Source: Methylococcaceae bacterium (GTDB taxonomy: Bacteria; Pseudomonadota; Gammaproteobacteria; Methylococcales; Methylomonadaceae). From it: 36,536 nt of DNA. The notes under the pieces are model-generated. The model had not been told where the DNA came from. It was given only the letters and a program-made list of their open reading frames with translations, and searched no databases. Shown here piece by piece: positions 1 through 8,269 of the stretch. How positions within the stretch are numbered: the first letter of the stretch is position 1; each line of letters begins with the position of its first letter. The stretch lies in contig JAJRDU010000071.1 in assembly GCA_028748685.1 (NCBI GenBank), positions 1-36,536 of the forward strand. Reading direction: 5' to 3'. Both the position numbers and the translations under genes were made by a program.

Positions 1-118
1 GAAGCTAGCGCATTGGTTTGAAGTTTCTCAATGGGTGAGTCTTGCGTGATGAGCCGTGTACGGACCCGTACGCACGGTTCTGTGGGCAGACGGAGGCTTC
101 GGCCTCCTCTGACCCGAT
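1..118 (+). mobile_element. 3' end of a group II intron (domains V and VI)
   Basis: Positions 51-80 fold as a group II domain V: GAGCCGTG pairs with CACGGTTC, enclosing a two-base CG bulge, a second stem TACG/CGTA and a four-base loop; the AGC catalytic triad is in the first strand. Positions 84-115 fold as domain VI: GGG/CCC, CAGA/TCTG and GGAGGC/GCCTCC around a TTCG loop, with A112 bulged as the branch point. The intron probably ends at AT (117-118), six bases past the branch point. The remainder, including any reverse transcriptase gene, lies outside the window. The intron end lies downstream of the convergent tpx gene. The fold is visible directly; intron class is not assigned. Confidence 0.8.
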
Positions 119-139
119 CCACGGCGTTGACTCCAACGT

Positions 140-163
140 GGCGGATTGCTACGCGAATCCGCC
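140..163. repeat. Short hairpin repeat downstream of tpx
   Basis: GGCGGATT (140-147) and AATCCGCC (156-163) form a perfect 8-bp stem around GCTACGCG. It lies 16 bases past the tpx stop codon. It has no T-tract on the minus strand, so it is only a possible terminator. Hairpins of this GGCGGATT type are dispersed repeats in many proteobacterial genomes. Confidence 0.45.
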
Positions 164-178
164 CTACAAAAATGTAAA

Positions 179-682
179 TCAAGCCCCCGCCAAAACCGCC
201 AAAGCCCCCGTATAATCCGGCTCGTCTGCAATCTCTGGCACCAGTTGTGAGTAAATCACCTTGTTGTTTTCATCGATCACCAGCAGCGCGCGGGCGGTCA
301 GGCCGGCCAGGATGCTGTCCAGCAATTGAACGCCGTAGTCATGGCCGAAGGTGGAACGGAAGGTGGATAGCGCCACCACGTGCTTGATGCCTTCGATTTC
401 GCAGAAGCGGGCCTGGGCAAACGGCAGGTCGGCGGAGATTACCAGCACCACGGCGTCGTGGAGATGCGCCGCCTTCTCGTTGAACTTGCGGGTCGATGTC
501 GCGCAGGTCGGGGTGTCCAGGCTGGGAACGATGTTCAGTACCTTGCGCTTTCCGGCGAATTCGACCAGGCCTACGTCCTGCATTTTACGGTTGGCGAGCT
601 TGAAATCCGGCGCGGTGGCGCCGACAACCGGCAGGTCGCCTACGGTGTTAATCGGTTTGCCTTGAAAGGTAATGGTTGCCAT
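179..682 (-). CDS. tpx: Thiol peroxidase (atypical 2-Cys peroxiredoxin Tpx)
   Basis: This 167-residue protein reduces hydrogen peroxide and alkyl hydroperoxides using thioredoxin. The peroxidatic cysteine is C60 in the motif SLDTPTCATS, and the resolving cysteine is C94 in ARFCEIEGI, the arrangement of the Tpx subfamily. Length matches the family (about 165-168). The start ATG at 682 is preceded by GGGAGA at good spacing. It stands alone, separated from der by about 280 bases of repeat-rich sequence, and points toward the group II intron end. Tpx of E. coli is periplasm-associated, but no signal peptide is visible here, so location is left open. Confidence 0.95.
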   Translation of the reverse strand: MATITFQGKPINTVGDLPVVGATAPDFKLANRKMQDVGLVEFAGKRKVLNIVPSLDTPTCATSTRKFNEKAAHLHDAVVLVISADLPFAQARFCEIEGIKHVVALSTFRSTFGHDYGVQLLDSILAGLTARALLVIDENNKVIYSQLVPEIADEPDYTGALAVLAGA

Positions 683-719
683 GTCTGTCTCCCTGGTTGA
701 TTTTGATTATGACCTCACT

Positions 720-835
720 CTAGCCCTCTCCCCTAGGGAGAGGGAACAAGCACCGTTTTAAGACAGCCTACTGAGAAGGCTGCCTTAAAAGCCCCTCTCC
801 TTGCGGGCGAGGGGTTGGGGTGAGGGGCTAATGAG
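720..835. repeat. Compound inverted-repeat element between tpx and der
   Basis: Three nested hairpins fill this gap. CCCTCTCCC (724-732) pairs with GGGAGAGGG (736-744). TTTTAAGACAGCCT (756-769) pairs with AGGCTGCCTTAAAA (777-790) with one mismatch. The right part is a GC-rich CCCCTCTCC...GAGGGG stretch ending in a GGTTGGGGTGAGGGG tract that mirrors the left end. It resembles the CCCTCACCCC/CCCTCTCCC family of dispersed bacterial repeats. It could also terminate der transcription. The remaining 835-960 shows no gene. Confidence 0.6.
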
Positions 836-960
836 CTGAAATTTGAAGTGCAAGCCTATAAACGAAGGTTCAGGGTCAAAACAGCCGGTGGGTTACTGAG
901 CGCGGAAAAGCCTTAATTTATAAACACATTCAGACAATGCACCCCTAGCCCACCCTACAT

Positions 961-2352
961 TTATTTTTTCCGCTTGCTGAAATCGATCAGCCGTTTACGC
1001 TTCTTGACCTGTCGATCGCTCAGCTTGTTTTTTTGACCGTGAAACGGATTTTCCGGTGACTTGAATACCAGTCGCACCGGCGTCCCTTTCAGTTTTAGCT
1101 GGTCGCGGTAATAATTCATCAGATAACGCTTGTAAGCGCCGGGCAGCACATCGGTCTGCACGCCGTGTATCACCACCACCGGCGGATTGCGTCCACCCTG
1201 GTGAGCGTATTTCAGCTTGATGCGGTGGCCGCCAACCAGCGGCGGCTGATGCGCGGCAACCGCATCGCTCAGAATCCGGGTCAACAGCGGCGTCGACATG
1301 TCTATCATCGCCGAATCGTACAGGGTATGCACCACATCGAAAAGCTTGCCGACGCCGCTGCCGTGCAGCGCGGAAATCGGATGTTTTTCGGCGAATTCCA
1401 GGAACGACAGCTTGATCTCGATCTGCTTCTTGACGAACTCGCGGTGTTCTGGAGTGAGGCCGTCCCATTTGTTCAGGCCGATGATCAGCGCCCTGCCCGC
1501 TTCCAGCACCAGACCGAGGATGTGGGCATCCTGATCGGTGACACCTTCCTTGGCGTCGATCAGATAAATCACCACGTGGGCTTTTTCGATGGCTTGCAGC
1601 GACTTGATGATGCTGAATTTTTCGACCACCAGCGACACCTTGGCGCGGCGGCGCATGCCGGCGGTGTCGATCAGCGTGAATTTCTGGCCGTTGCGTTCGA
1701 AGGGCACATAGATCGTGTCGCGGGTGGTGCCTGCTTCGTCGAACACCACAACCCTTTCCTCGCCTAGCAGGCGATTGACCAGCGTCGATTTGCCGACATT
1801 CGGCCGGCCGACGATGGCTATCGCGATGCCGGGATCCTGTTCCTCGAATTCGTCTTCCCGAGGCGGAATCAGCTCGTCGATACGGCCCAACAACTCGTGA
1901 ACATTGCGGCCGTGCGTAGCGGCGATGGGCACGGGTTCGCCGAGCGCCAGACTGTAAAAGTCGTTGGTCACGGTATTGCTGTCGATGCCGTCGACTTTAT
2001 TGACGACCAGCACCACCGGTTTGCCGAGCTTACGCAAGGAATCGGCGATCGCATCGTCGGTGGCATTGACGCCGTCGCGGGCGTCGACCATGAAGAACAC
2101 CACGTCGGCTTCCTGCAGCGCGATCTCGACTTGTTTCTTGGAAAAAGCGTCTATGCCTTCCTGATCGTCGGTGATGCCGCCGGTATCGACCACCAGACAG
2201 TCGCGCTCTCCGCGTTTGACGCGACCGTATTGACGGTCGCGGGTCAGGCCCGGATAGTCGGCGACCAGCGCCTCGCGGCTTCGGGTCAAATAATTGAAAA
2301 GCGTGGATTTGCCGACGTTGGGACGGCCGACCAGGGCAATGACAGGTAGCAT
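961..2352 (-). CDS. der: Ribosome biogenesis GTPase Der (EngA)
   Basis: This is an essential GTPase for 50S ribosomal subunit maturation. Its 463 residues contain two tandem GTPase domains and a C-terminal KH-like domain. Domain 1 shows GRPNVGKS (residues 9-16), DTGG (56-59) and NKVD (118-121). Domain 2 shows GRPNVGKS (182-189), DTAG (229-232) and NKWD (294-297). The tail is lysine/arginine-rich (KKRKR...KRKK), as expected for rRNA contact. The start at 2352 lies only 3 bases from the bamB stop, so the two are very likely co-transcribed. The bamB-der pairing is standard in gammaproteobacteria. Confidence 0.97.
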   Translation of the reverse strand: MLPVIALVGRPNVGKSTLFNYLTRSREALVADYPGLTRDRQYGRVKRGERDCLVVDTGGITDDQEGIDAFSKKQVEIALQEADVVFFMVDARDGVNATDDAIADSLRKLGKPVVLVVNKVDGIDSNTVTNDFYSLALGEPVPIAATHGRNVHELLGRIDELIPPREDEFEEQDPGIAIAIVGRPNVGKSTLVNRLLGEERVVVFDEAGTTRDTIYVPFERNGQKFTLIDTAGMRRRAKVSLVVEKFSIIKSLQAIEKAHVVIYLIDAKEGVTDQDAHILGLVLEAGRALIIGLNKWDGLTPEHREFVKKQIEIKLSFLEFAEKHPISALHGSGVGKLFDVVHTLYDSAMIDMSTPLLTRILSDAVAAHQPPLVGGHRIKLKYAHQGGRNPPVVVIHGVQTDVLPGAYKRYLMNYYRDQLKLKGTPVRLVFKSPENPFHGQKNKLSDRQVKKRKRLIDFSKRKK

Positions 2353-2355
2353 AAT

Positions 2356-3570
2356 TTATCTCGCTTTCAAGGCAGCGAGCGTGCCGTCTTTTGCGTAAAC
2401 GTAAACGGTGCCGTCGACGACAACGGGTTTGGTTTCTATCGGCGCCTTGGCGACTCGCACACGGCCGAGCTGCCTGCCATCAACGTTGGACAGCCAGTGC
2501 ACATAACCTTCGAAATCGCCGACTACCACATAGCTTTCGTAAGCGATAGCCGCGCTGAGCTGCCGGTTATGCAGGTCTTTTTGCTTCCAAAGCGAGGCGC
2601 CGTTGCGTTGATCCAGTTGCCAGACTTCGCCATGGATGTCGCTGACATACAGATAGCGAAAGTCCGCGCTGATCCCGGTGTAGGACGAAACGTTCTCGTT
2701 ACGCCAGATCACGTCGCCGTCGACTTCCGACACCGACGAAGTACCGCCCTGATAGCTGGAAACATACACCGCGCCTCGCGCTTCGACCGGATCGACGTCG
2801 AGATCGACCAAGCGCTCCACTTCGGAACGGCCGCTAGGAATGGCAACCGTAGCCTCCCACAACACCTTGCCGTCCGCCGATTGCAAGGCCATCAATTTAC
2901 CGCTGGCGGCGCCAGCAATCACGTTGCGGTCAACAATGATGGGAGTGCCCGCGCCTCGAATGCTCAGGGCTGGCACGCTGTGTTCGGCCGTCCATTGCAA
3001 GGCGCCGCTGTCTTCCCTGAGGGCGATGATTTTGCCGTCCGTGGTTCGGACGATCACCTGACCGTTGGCAACCACCGGCACCGCGGATACTTCGCTGGGC
3101 ACCGTGGCGACCCATTTCTGCTCGCCGCTACCGTTATCGAAGGCCACGACTTCACCATGGCTGGTACCTACGATCACGGTCTGCAAACCCAGGCCCGGAC
3201 CGGCACCGAATTCGTAATCGGTTTTGGTTTCCCAGGCCAGATCGCCGTTGGCCGCGGAACGTGCCTGAAGCCTGCCCTTGTGATCGGCCGCATAGACTCT
3301 GCCATCACGGACCGCCGGAACCAGTTTCAGATGTTTGTCGTCGGCGCCATCGCCCACCGACTCCTTCCAGAGAATGTCAGTCTGGATTTCCGACTGATAT
3401 TCCTGTAGCGTCGCCGGCGGATCGGCGTTATCGTCGTCGCCGGCGATGTATTCGGTCAGGCTGGAGACCAAATCGCGGCCGACATCCAGTCCGGCGCACC
3501 CTGTCAGTAAGACAAGGCTGGCCGGCAAGACCGAAACCAGAACTAAGCGGTTGATCCGGTTCATTAACAT
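2356..3570 (-). CDS. bamB: Outer membrane assembly lipoprotein BamB
   Basis: A lipoprotein of the BAM complex that assists insertion of beta-barrel proteins into the outer membrane. The N-terminus is a lipoprotein signal with lipobox LTGC, giving a lipidated cysteine at residue 25. The rest consists of repeated blade-like segments with alternating VVV/AxDG/GxxxW patterns (for example GRVYAADHKGRLQA, GEVVAFDNGSGEQKW), typical of the eight-bladed PQQ-like propeller. At 404 residues it is close to the usual 380-400. The ATG at 3570 has a poor ribosome site; the in-frame ATG two codons later (3564) is an equal alternative. It sits between yfgM and der. Confidence 0.94.
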   Translation of the reverse strand: MLMNRINRLVLVSVLPASLVLLTGCAGLDVGRDLVSSLTEYIAGDDDNADPPATLQEYQSEIQTDILWKESVGDGADDKHLKLVPAVRDGRVYAADHKGRLQARSAANGDLAWETKTDYEFGAGPGLGLQTVIVGTSHGEVVAFDNGSGEQKWVATVPSEVSAVPVVANGQVIVRTTDGKIIALREDSGALQWTAEHSVPALSIRGAGTPIIVDRNVIAGAASGKLMALQSADGKVLWEATVAIPSGRSEVERLVDLDVDPVEARGAVYVSSYQGGTSSVSEVDGDVIWRNENVSSYTGISADFRYLYVSDIHGEVWQLDQRNGASLWKQKDLHNRQLSAAIAYESYVVVGDFEGYVHWLSNVDGRQLGRVRVAKAPIETKPVVVDGTVYVYAKDGTLAALKAR

Positions 3571-3597
3571 GATGAGATGATAAAAGTGATACCCATA

Positions 3598-4299
3598 TTA
3601 CTTGGCAACGGCTTCGCTCGGCTGCGGGGATTCAGCAGGCGGAGCCAGGTCTGGAGCATTTGCAGACATTCCGGAGGTGGCGATGTCATCCAGCTTGAAC
3701 TGCACCAGCGGCGTGGCCTGGCCGGTTCTGATCGCGCTCTGATAAGCGTTGCGCGCCTCGTCTAGCCTGTCCATCGCCACATACAGATCGCCCTGCAATT
3801 CGTCGTAGCTGGCGGAAAAACCTTCGGTCGTGGCGGGATCGACTTCGGCAATCAGCTGCAAACCTTGTTCAAATTGCTTGCTGGCCAGCATCAGCTGAAT
3901 CAGGCGCAAACGGGCGACATGCCGCAACTCGACACTATCGGCATTTTTAATTTCTTTTTCCAGTATGGCCTTGGCCGCTTCCAAATCGCCTTTCTGGGCC
4001 TTGGCCTTGGCCAGTTGCAGGGCCGAGTAATGGGCGTAAGCGGACGAGTTAAAATCAGCCGACATTTTTTCGGCGATTTTTTCCACCGAATCACCGTTGT
4101 TCTTGGCGGCGCCATCCAGCAACTCCTGATACATCTGCGAAGCCTGGGTGCGCTGTTCCACCTGATGATGCTGCCAAAAATTGACGCCGGCAATCACCAC
4201 CACGGCGCCGATCACACCGGCTATCAACGAGCTTTGATTGGTTTCCCACCATTTTTTCAACTGTTCGAGCTGTTCTTCTTCTGTATCGTGAATGGCCAT
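3598..4299 (-). CDS. yfgM: YfgM, ancillary SecYEG translocon / PpiD partner
   Basis: This 233-residue inner-membrane protein has a short acidic N-terminus (DTEEEQLEQLKKWWE), one membrane segment at about residues 25-43 (LIAGVIGAVVVIAGVNFW) and a periplasmic helical TPR-like domain, the YfgM layout. In E. coli YfgM works with PpiD at SecYEG and helps hand substrates to periplasmic chaperones. The tail after residue 215 is low-complexity and proline-rich. It lies between hisS and bamB, as in most gammaproteobacteria, with small gaps suggesting an operon. Confidence 0.9.
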   Translation of the reverse strand: MAIHDTEEEQLEQLKKWWETNQSSLIAGVIGAVVVIAGVNFWQHHQVEQRTQASQMYQELLDGAAKNNGDSVEKIAEKMSADFNSSAYAHYSALQLAKAKAQKGDLEAAKAILEKEIKNADSVELRHVARLRLIQLMLASKQFEQGLQLIAEVDPATTEGFSASYDELQGDLYVAMDRLDEARNAYQSAIRTGQATPLVQFKLDDIATSGMSANAPDLAPPAESPQPSEAVAK

Positions 4300-4329
4300 G
4301 TCGATTTTCTTTTTTGCTTGGACTTTAAG

Positions 4330-5625
4330 TTAAAGGGATTTATTGGAATACCAGTTTTGCAGGGTTTGCAATAACTCGTCATGCGTGAGCGTGACTTGCT
4401 CCTGCTCTATTCGTAAGGACTTCAGCGCCGCCTGCCCGCGCTCGGCTTCGTCGCCGCCGATAATAATCGCATAAGCCGCTCCGGATTTATCGGCTTTCTT
4501 GAACTGGCTCTTGAAGCTGCCGCCGCCGCAGTTGACTTGCAGTTTCAGACCGTCAATCTCGTCGCGGATACGCTCGGCCAGCGCCAGGCCGGCTTTTTCC
4601 GCCGCTTCGCCTACCCGTATCATGTAGACGTCGACGCCGGGCTCGATGGCAACATCGTCAAGTAATTCAACCAGTGCCAGGATGCGCTCCATGCCCATCG
4701 CGAAACCTATGGCATGATTGGCCTTGCCACCCAGTTGCTCGATCAGGCCGTCGTAACGACCGCCGGCACAGATGGTGCCTTGGGCGCCCAGTTCGTCGGT
4801 TACCCATTCGAACACGGTCTTGCCGTAATAATCCAATCCACGCACCAAGCGAGTGTTGAGCTGGTAGGCTATGCCCAAATCATCCAGCGCTGATCTTAAG
4901 CTGTTGAAATGTTCGAGACTGACTTCTCCCAGATGCTCCAGCAAGATTGGTGCTTCCTGCAACATGGCCTGCATGTCGGGATTCTTGCTGTCCAGAATCC
5001 GCAAGGGATTGGTTTCCAGACGGCGCAAGCTGTCGTCGTCAAGCACGTCGATATGCTGTTTGAAATAAGTGACCAGCGTGCCGCGATAAGCGGCGCGTTC
5101 CTCGGTGGTACCCAAGGAATTAAGCTGTAGTTCCACCTTGTCGCGGATGCCCAGCTTTTTCCAGAGACGGTCGGTCAACAATATCATTTCCGCATCGACA
5201 TCGGGGCCGGGCATGCCATAGGTTTCGACGCCCAGCTGGTAAAACTGCCGGTAACGGCCTTTCTGAGGACGTTCGTGACGAAACATCGGCCCGTAATACC
5301 ACAGGCGGTGGCTTTGATTATGCAGCAAGCCATGCTCGAGGCAGGCGCGCAGGCAACCCGCCGTACCTTCGGGACGCAAGGTCAGTGAATCGCCGTTTCT
5401 ATCGTCGAAGGTATACATTTCCTTTTCGACGATGTCGGTCACTTCGCCGATCGAGCGCTTGAACAAGTCGGTTTTTTCGACGATGGGCAGCCTTATTTCC
5501 TGATAGCCGTAGGCACCCAACACTTGTCTGGCCTTGTTTTCCAGCCACTGCCAGTAAGGTGATTGCTCGGGCAGGATGTCGTGCATCCCGCGAATGGCCT
5601 GGATGGCCTGTTGTTGTTTTGCCAT
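4330..5625 (-). CDS. hisS: Histidyl-tRNA synthetase
   Basis: Class II aminoacyl-tRNA synthetase that charges tRNA-His. The 431 residues match the family. Visible signatures are the class II motif 2 region TLRPEGTAG (residues 82-90), the histidine-binding segment [14 protein letters not shown] and the glycine-rich [13 protein letters not shown]. The C-terminal anticodon-binding domain contains [10 protein letters not shown] and a conserved lysine-rich stretch. In many gammaproteobacteria rodZ and ispG lie between pilW and hisS; here the pilW stop is only about 20 bases from the hisS start codon. The ribosome site before ATG 5625 is weak. Confidence 0.97.
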   Translation of the reverse strand: MAKQQQAIQAIRGMHDILPEQSPYWQWLENKARQVLGAYGYQEIRLPIVEKTDLFKRSIGEVTDIVEKEMYTFDDRNGDSLTLRPEGTAGCLRACLEHGLLHNQSHRLWYYGPMFRHERPQKGRYRQFYQLGVETYGMPGPDVDAEMILLTDRLWKKLGIRDKVELQLNSLGTTEERAAYRGTLVTYFKQHIDVLDDDSLRRLETNPLRILDSKNPDMQAMLQEAPILLEHLGEVSLEHFNSLRSALDDLGIAYQLNTRLVRGLDYYGKTVFEWVTDELGAQGTICAGGRYDGLIEQLGGKANHAIGFAMGMERILALVELLDDVAIEPGVDVYMIRVGEAAEKAGLALAERIRDEIDGLKLQVNCGGGSFKSQFKKADKSGAAYAIIIGGDEAERGQAALKSLRIEQEQVTLTHDELLQTLQNWYSNKSL

Positions 5626-5647
5626 AGTTGTTTCTATCGATGCCGGA

Positions 5648-6421
5648 TTATTTACCGATCACGTTTTTGATTTGTTGCGCTTCCTTGGACGCCGGGAAGG
5701 TGGTGACTAACTGTTGGCCATATTCGTCCGCCATCTTGCCGTTACCCAGCGAGCGTTCGGTTTGAAAGGCCAGCCAAAGTGTTTCCGGCGTGTGTTTGCC
5801 AACCGCCAGATAACGCTCCAGAAAAGCTCGAGCCGACATGTATTGCCGGTTCTCATAGCTGATTTTTTGCATTTCCAGCAAGGCCGGAGGATAGTCGGGC
5901 TCGATCTGCAAGGCTTGTCGAAAATAGTCTTCGCCATGCGACAAATCGTTTTGTTTGACCAAGCAAACTCCCATGCCGGTCAGCGCATACCATTGACGGT
6001 TGTTCATCGGCGCATCCAGCGACTGCTGCAACACTGCCATGCCTTTCTTATAATCGCCTCTGTCGCACAGGAAACGGCCGTAATTGCTCTTAATGTTGTA
6101 ATTATCCGGGGCCTTGCTGACAGCCGCCTCATAGCGATCGGCCGCTTTGTCATATTCCTTGATCTGTTCGTAAAAGATGCCCATGGCATTATGAATATCG
6201 GCATTACTGGAATCGAGATCCAATGCCGTTTCCAGTTTTTCCTTGGCGACATCCCACATACCCATTTCCAGATAGCGAGTTCCCATCTGCATGTTCAATA
6301 CCGCTCTTTCGGCATTGCTCAGTTTATTATCACCGCCAACATCGGGAATGAGCGCGCAGCCGTTGCTAATCACCGCCGCAACCAGAATTACGCCAATTTT
6401 GCCTAGCCATTTAGACGCCAT
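5648..6421 (-). CDS. pilW: Type IV pilus biogenesis TPR lipoprotein PilW/PilF
   Basis: A lipoprotein of tetratricopeptide repeats that helps localise and multimerise the type IV pilus secretin PilQ in the outer membrane. I start it at the ATG at 6421 (257 residues) because GGAG lies six bases upstream; the longer reading frame begins with a TTG that overlaps this ribosome site. Lipobox ISNGC gives a lipidated cysteine at residue 22. At least four TPR units follow, with helices such as [29 protein letters not shown]. Its start overlaps the rlmN stop by 11 bases, so translational coupling is likely. Confidence 0.92.
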   Translation of the reverse strand: MASKWLGKIGVILVAAVISNGCALIPDVGGDNKLSNAERAVLNMQMGTRYLEMGMWDVAKEKLETALDLDSSNADIHNAMGIFYEQIKEYDKAADRYEAAVSKAPDNYNIKSNYGRFLCDRGDYKKGMAVLQQSLDAPMNNRQWYALTGMGVCLVKQNDLSHGEDYFRQALQIEPDYPPALLEMQKISYENRQYMSARAFLERYLAVGKHTPETLWLAFQTERSLGNGKMADEYGQQLVTTFPASKEAQQIKNVIGK

Positions 6422-7523
6422 GCAGTGCTCCAACGGACTGTAATTTCAAATGCCGGCGGCTTTTATCCTTTACCTGACCGACCAACTGTCCGCAGGCGGC
6501 ATCGATGTCTTCGCCACGGGTTCTGCGTATGGTGGTGACGATGCCGGCGTTATGCAACACATCGCGGAACTTCAGGATATTGGCGGCGCTGGAACAGCGA
6601 TAACGCGATTGCGGAAACGGATTGAACGGAATCAGATTGACTTTCGACGGCACGTTCTTCAGCAGCTTGACCAGCGCATTGGCGTCCTGTATCGAGTCGT
6701 TGATGCCATCCAGCATCACGTATTCAAACGTTATATGTTTCCGGGGACCGGTTTTCGCATATTCACGGCAAGCCTCCATCAATTCCTTTAAGGGATACTT
6801 GACGTTGATCGGCACCAGTTCGTTGCGCAACTCGTCGCTGGGCGCATGCAAGGACACCGCCATGCTGACGTCGCAAACCTCGTTGAGGCGATTCATGGCC
6901 GGCACCACGCCCGAGGTGCTGATGGTCACGCGGCGTTTGGACAAGCCGTAACCGAAGTCGTCCATCATCAGATTCATCGCCGTAACCACGTTATCGAAAT
7001 TCAATAAGGGCTCGCCCATGCCCATCATCACCACGTTGGTGATGCGGCGTTCCGCGCCAAGGCGTTGTTGGGCCAGATACAGCTGACCGATGATTTCGCC
7101 GACCGACAGGTTGCGATTGAAGCCTTGTTGGGCGGTGGAACAGAAACTACAGGCCAGCGCGCAACCGACTTGCGAGGACACGCATAGCGTCGCGCGCCTT
7201 TCTTCCGGAATGTAAACGGTTTCCACCCGATTGCCACAGTGCATCTGCACGGCCCATTTACAGGTACCGTCGGATGCCAGTTGCTCGGCGACGATTTCCG
7301 GTGGCGCTATCCGGCAATTTTCTATTAAATAACCGCGCAGTGATTTGCTCAGGTTGGTCATCTGATCGAAATCGGTGACACCTTCCTGATAAATCCATTT
7401 CAGCAACTGGGTCGCACGAAACGGTTTTTCGCCGAGACCGACAAAAAAGGCTTGCAAGCCTTTCCTGTCGAAATCGAGCAGATTGATGAGCGCTGGTTTA
7501 GCGGATGCGGTCGCAGAGTTCAT
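6411..7523 (-). CDS. rlmN: Dual-specificity RNA methyltransferase RlmN
   Basis: Radical-SAM enzyme that methylates C2 of A2503 in 23S rRNA and A37 in some tRNAs. The radical SAM cluster motif CALACSFC supplies C121, C125 and C128 (numbered from my start). The methyl-carrying cysteine is C344 in [10 protein letters not shown]; both are diagnostic. I chose the ATG at 7523 (370 residues): it gives a 12-residue lead before [11 protein letters not shown], as in other RlmN proteins, while the longer frame mostly overlaps the ndk coding end. The start still overlaps ndk by 26 bases and has no strong ribosome site, so it is not certain. Confidence 0.95.
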   Translation of the reverse strand: MNSATASAKPALINLLDFDRKGLQAFFVGLGEKPFRATQLLKWIYQEGVTDFDQMTNLSKSLRGYLIENCRIAPPEIVAEQLASDGTCKWAVQMHCGNRVETVYIPEERRATLCVSSQVGCALACSFCSTAQQGFNRNLSVGEIIGQLYLAQQRLGAERRITNVVMMGMGEPLLNFDNVVTAMNLMMDDFGYGLSKRRVTISTSGVVPAMNRLNEVCDVSMAVSLHAPSDELRNELVPINVKYPLKELMEACREYAKTGPRKHITFEYVMLDGINDSIQDANALVKLLKNVPSKVNLIPFNPFPQSRYRCSSAANILKFRDVLHNAGIVTTIRRTRGEDIDAACGQLVGQVKDKSRRHLKLQSVGALHGV

Positions 7524-7929
7524 CAGCAGAGAAGAAGTAAGCGATTTCTCTCGCGGCGGATTCCGGAGCATCGGAACCGTGAACGGCATTTTCGTCGATG
7601 CTGACCGCGAAGTCAGCGCGAATGGTACCGGGAGCCGCTTCTTTGGGATTGGTGGCGCCCATCAGTTCACGGTTTTTCAGTACCGCATTTTCGCCTTCCA
7701 ACACTTGTACCACGACCGGGCCGGAAGTCATGAAACTGACCAAATCCTTGAAAAAACCGCGTTCTTTATGCTCGGCATAAAAGCCTTCGGCTTGTTCCTT
7801 GCTTAATTGCAGCATTTTCGATGCAACGACGCGCAAGCCGTTTTTTTCGAAGCGGCTGACAATTTCCCCAATCACATTTTTCGCAACCGCATCAGGCTTG
7901 ATGATTGAGAAAGTACGTTCGATGGCCAT
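7498..7929 (-). CDS. ndk: Nucleoside diphosphate kinase
   Basis: Transfers the gamma-phosphate from ATP to other nucleoside diphosphates through a phosphohistidine. The active histidine is H117 in [12 protein letters not shown]; the N-terminus [11 protein letters not shown] and the GTIRADFA segment are also diagnostic. I start it at ATG 7929, giving 143 residues, the normal length, with CTGGAG upstream; the 12 extra residues of the open frame are not expected. It heads the ndk-rlmN-pilW-hisS-yfgM-bamB-der series. Confidence 0.97.
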   Translation of the reverse strand: MAIERTFSIIKPDAVAKNVIGEIVSRFEKNGLRVVASKMLQLSKEQAEGFYAEHKERGFFKDLVSFMTSGPVVVQVLEGENAVLKNRELMGATNPKEAAPGTIRADFAVSIDENAVHGSDAPESAAREIAYFFSADELCDRIR

Positions 7930-7968
7930 TTTTAAAACTCCAGGAAGGTTAATGATAAAAAACAAAGC

Positions 7969-7974
7969 ATTATA
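7969..7974 (-). promoter_or_regulatory. Candidate -10 box upstream of ndk
   Basis: On the minus strand a perfect TATAAT lies 40 bases before the ndk start. No good -35 box is seen at the normal distance, so this is only a suggestion. Confidence 0.3.
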
Positions 7975-7982
7975 ACGTTAAA

Positions 7983-8016
7983 TACAGGCATGGCGCGCGC
8001 CTACCGCATGCCTGTA
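7983..8016 (-). terminator. Hairpin between orf66 and ndk
   Basis: TACAGGCATG (7983-7992) pairs perfectly with CATGCCTGTA (8007-8016). On the minus strand it is followed by a short TTTAA rather than a long T-tract. It lies just past the secD-orf66 genes and before the ndk promoter region, so a terminator role is plausible but weak. Confidence 0.45.
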
Positions 8017-8054
8017 CTAAATTTGTACGGCAGAGGCCGTCTAGCGAAAGAAAG

Positions 8055-8255
8055 CTATCGTCCCCAAAACGCCAAATAAATAAACACCAGCAACGTCAGG
8101 GCCGTCAGTATTGTTAAGCCCATCCAAATTCTGACCTTCCAGTAGCGGCCAAGCCTTTCCTGAAGCCCCAACCGAAGACCCAACGCAAAAACCAATAACA
8201 GGCCAAATTCAATTTGTAATGCGGACATGATTGTCAGTAAGGACCCGTTATTCAT
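8055..8255 (-). CDS. Small hypothetical membrane protein (two helices) in the secF position
   Basis: A 66-residue protein that I do not recognise. It has two hydrophobic stretches, residues about 10-28 (MSALQIEFGLLLVFALGLRL) and 45-63 (LTILTALTLLVFIYLAF), separated by a basic loop (QERLGRYWKVR), predicting a helical hairpin with a cytoplasmic or periplasmic charged turn. AGGGGG lies about eight bases before the ATG at 8255, supporting translation. It follows the secD stop by 14 bases, exactly where secF normally is, and is far too short to be SecF. Co-transcription with secD is likely; function is unknown. Confidence 0.6.
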   Translation of the reverse strand: MNNGSLLTIMSALQIEFGLLLVFALGLRLGLQERLGRYWKVRIWMGLTILTALTLLVFIYLAFWGR

Positions 8256-8269
8256 GGCAATGCCCCCTT

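Noticed and set aside
2497-3408. 303-codon plus-strand open frame opposite bamB
   Set aside because: Shadow of bamB codon usage; no ribosome site or domain.
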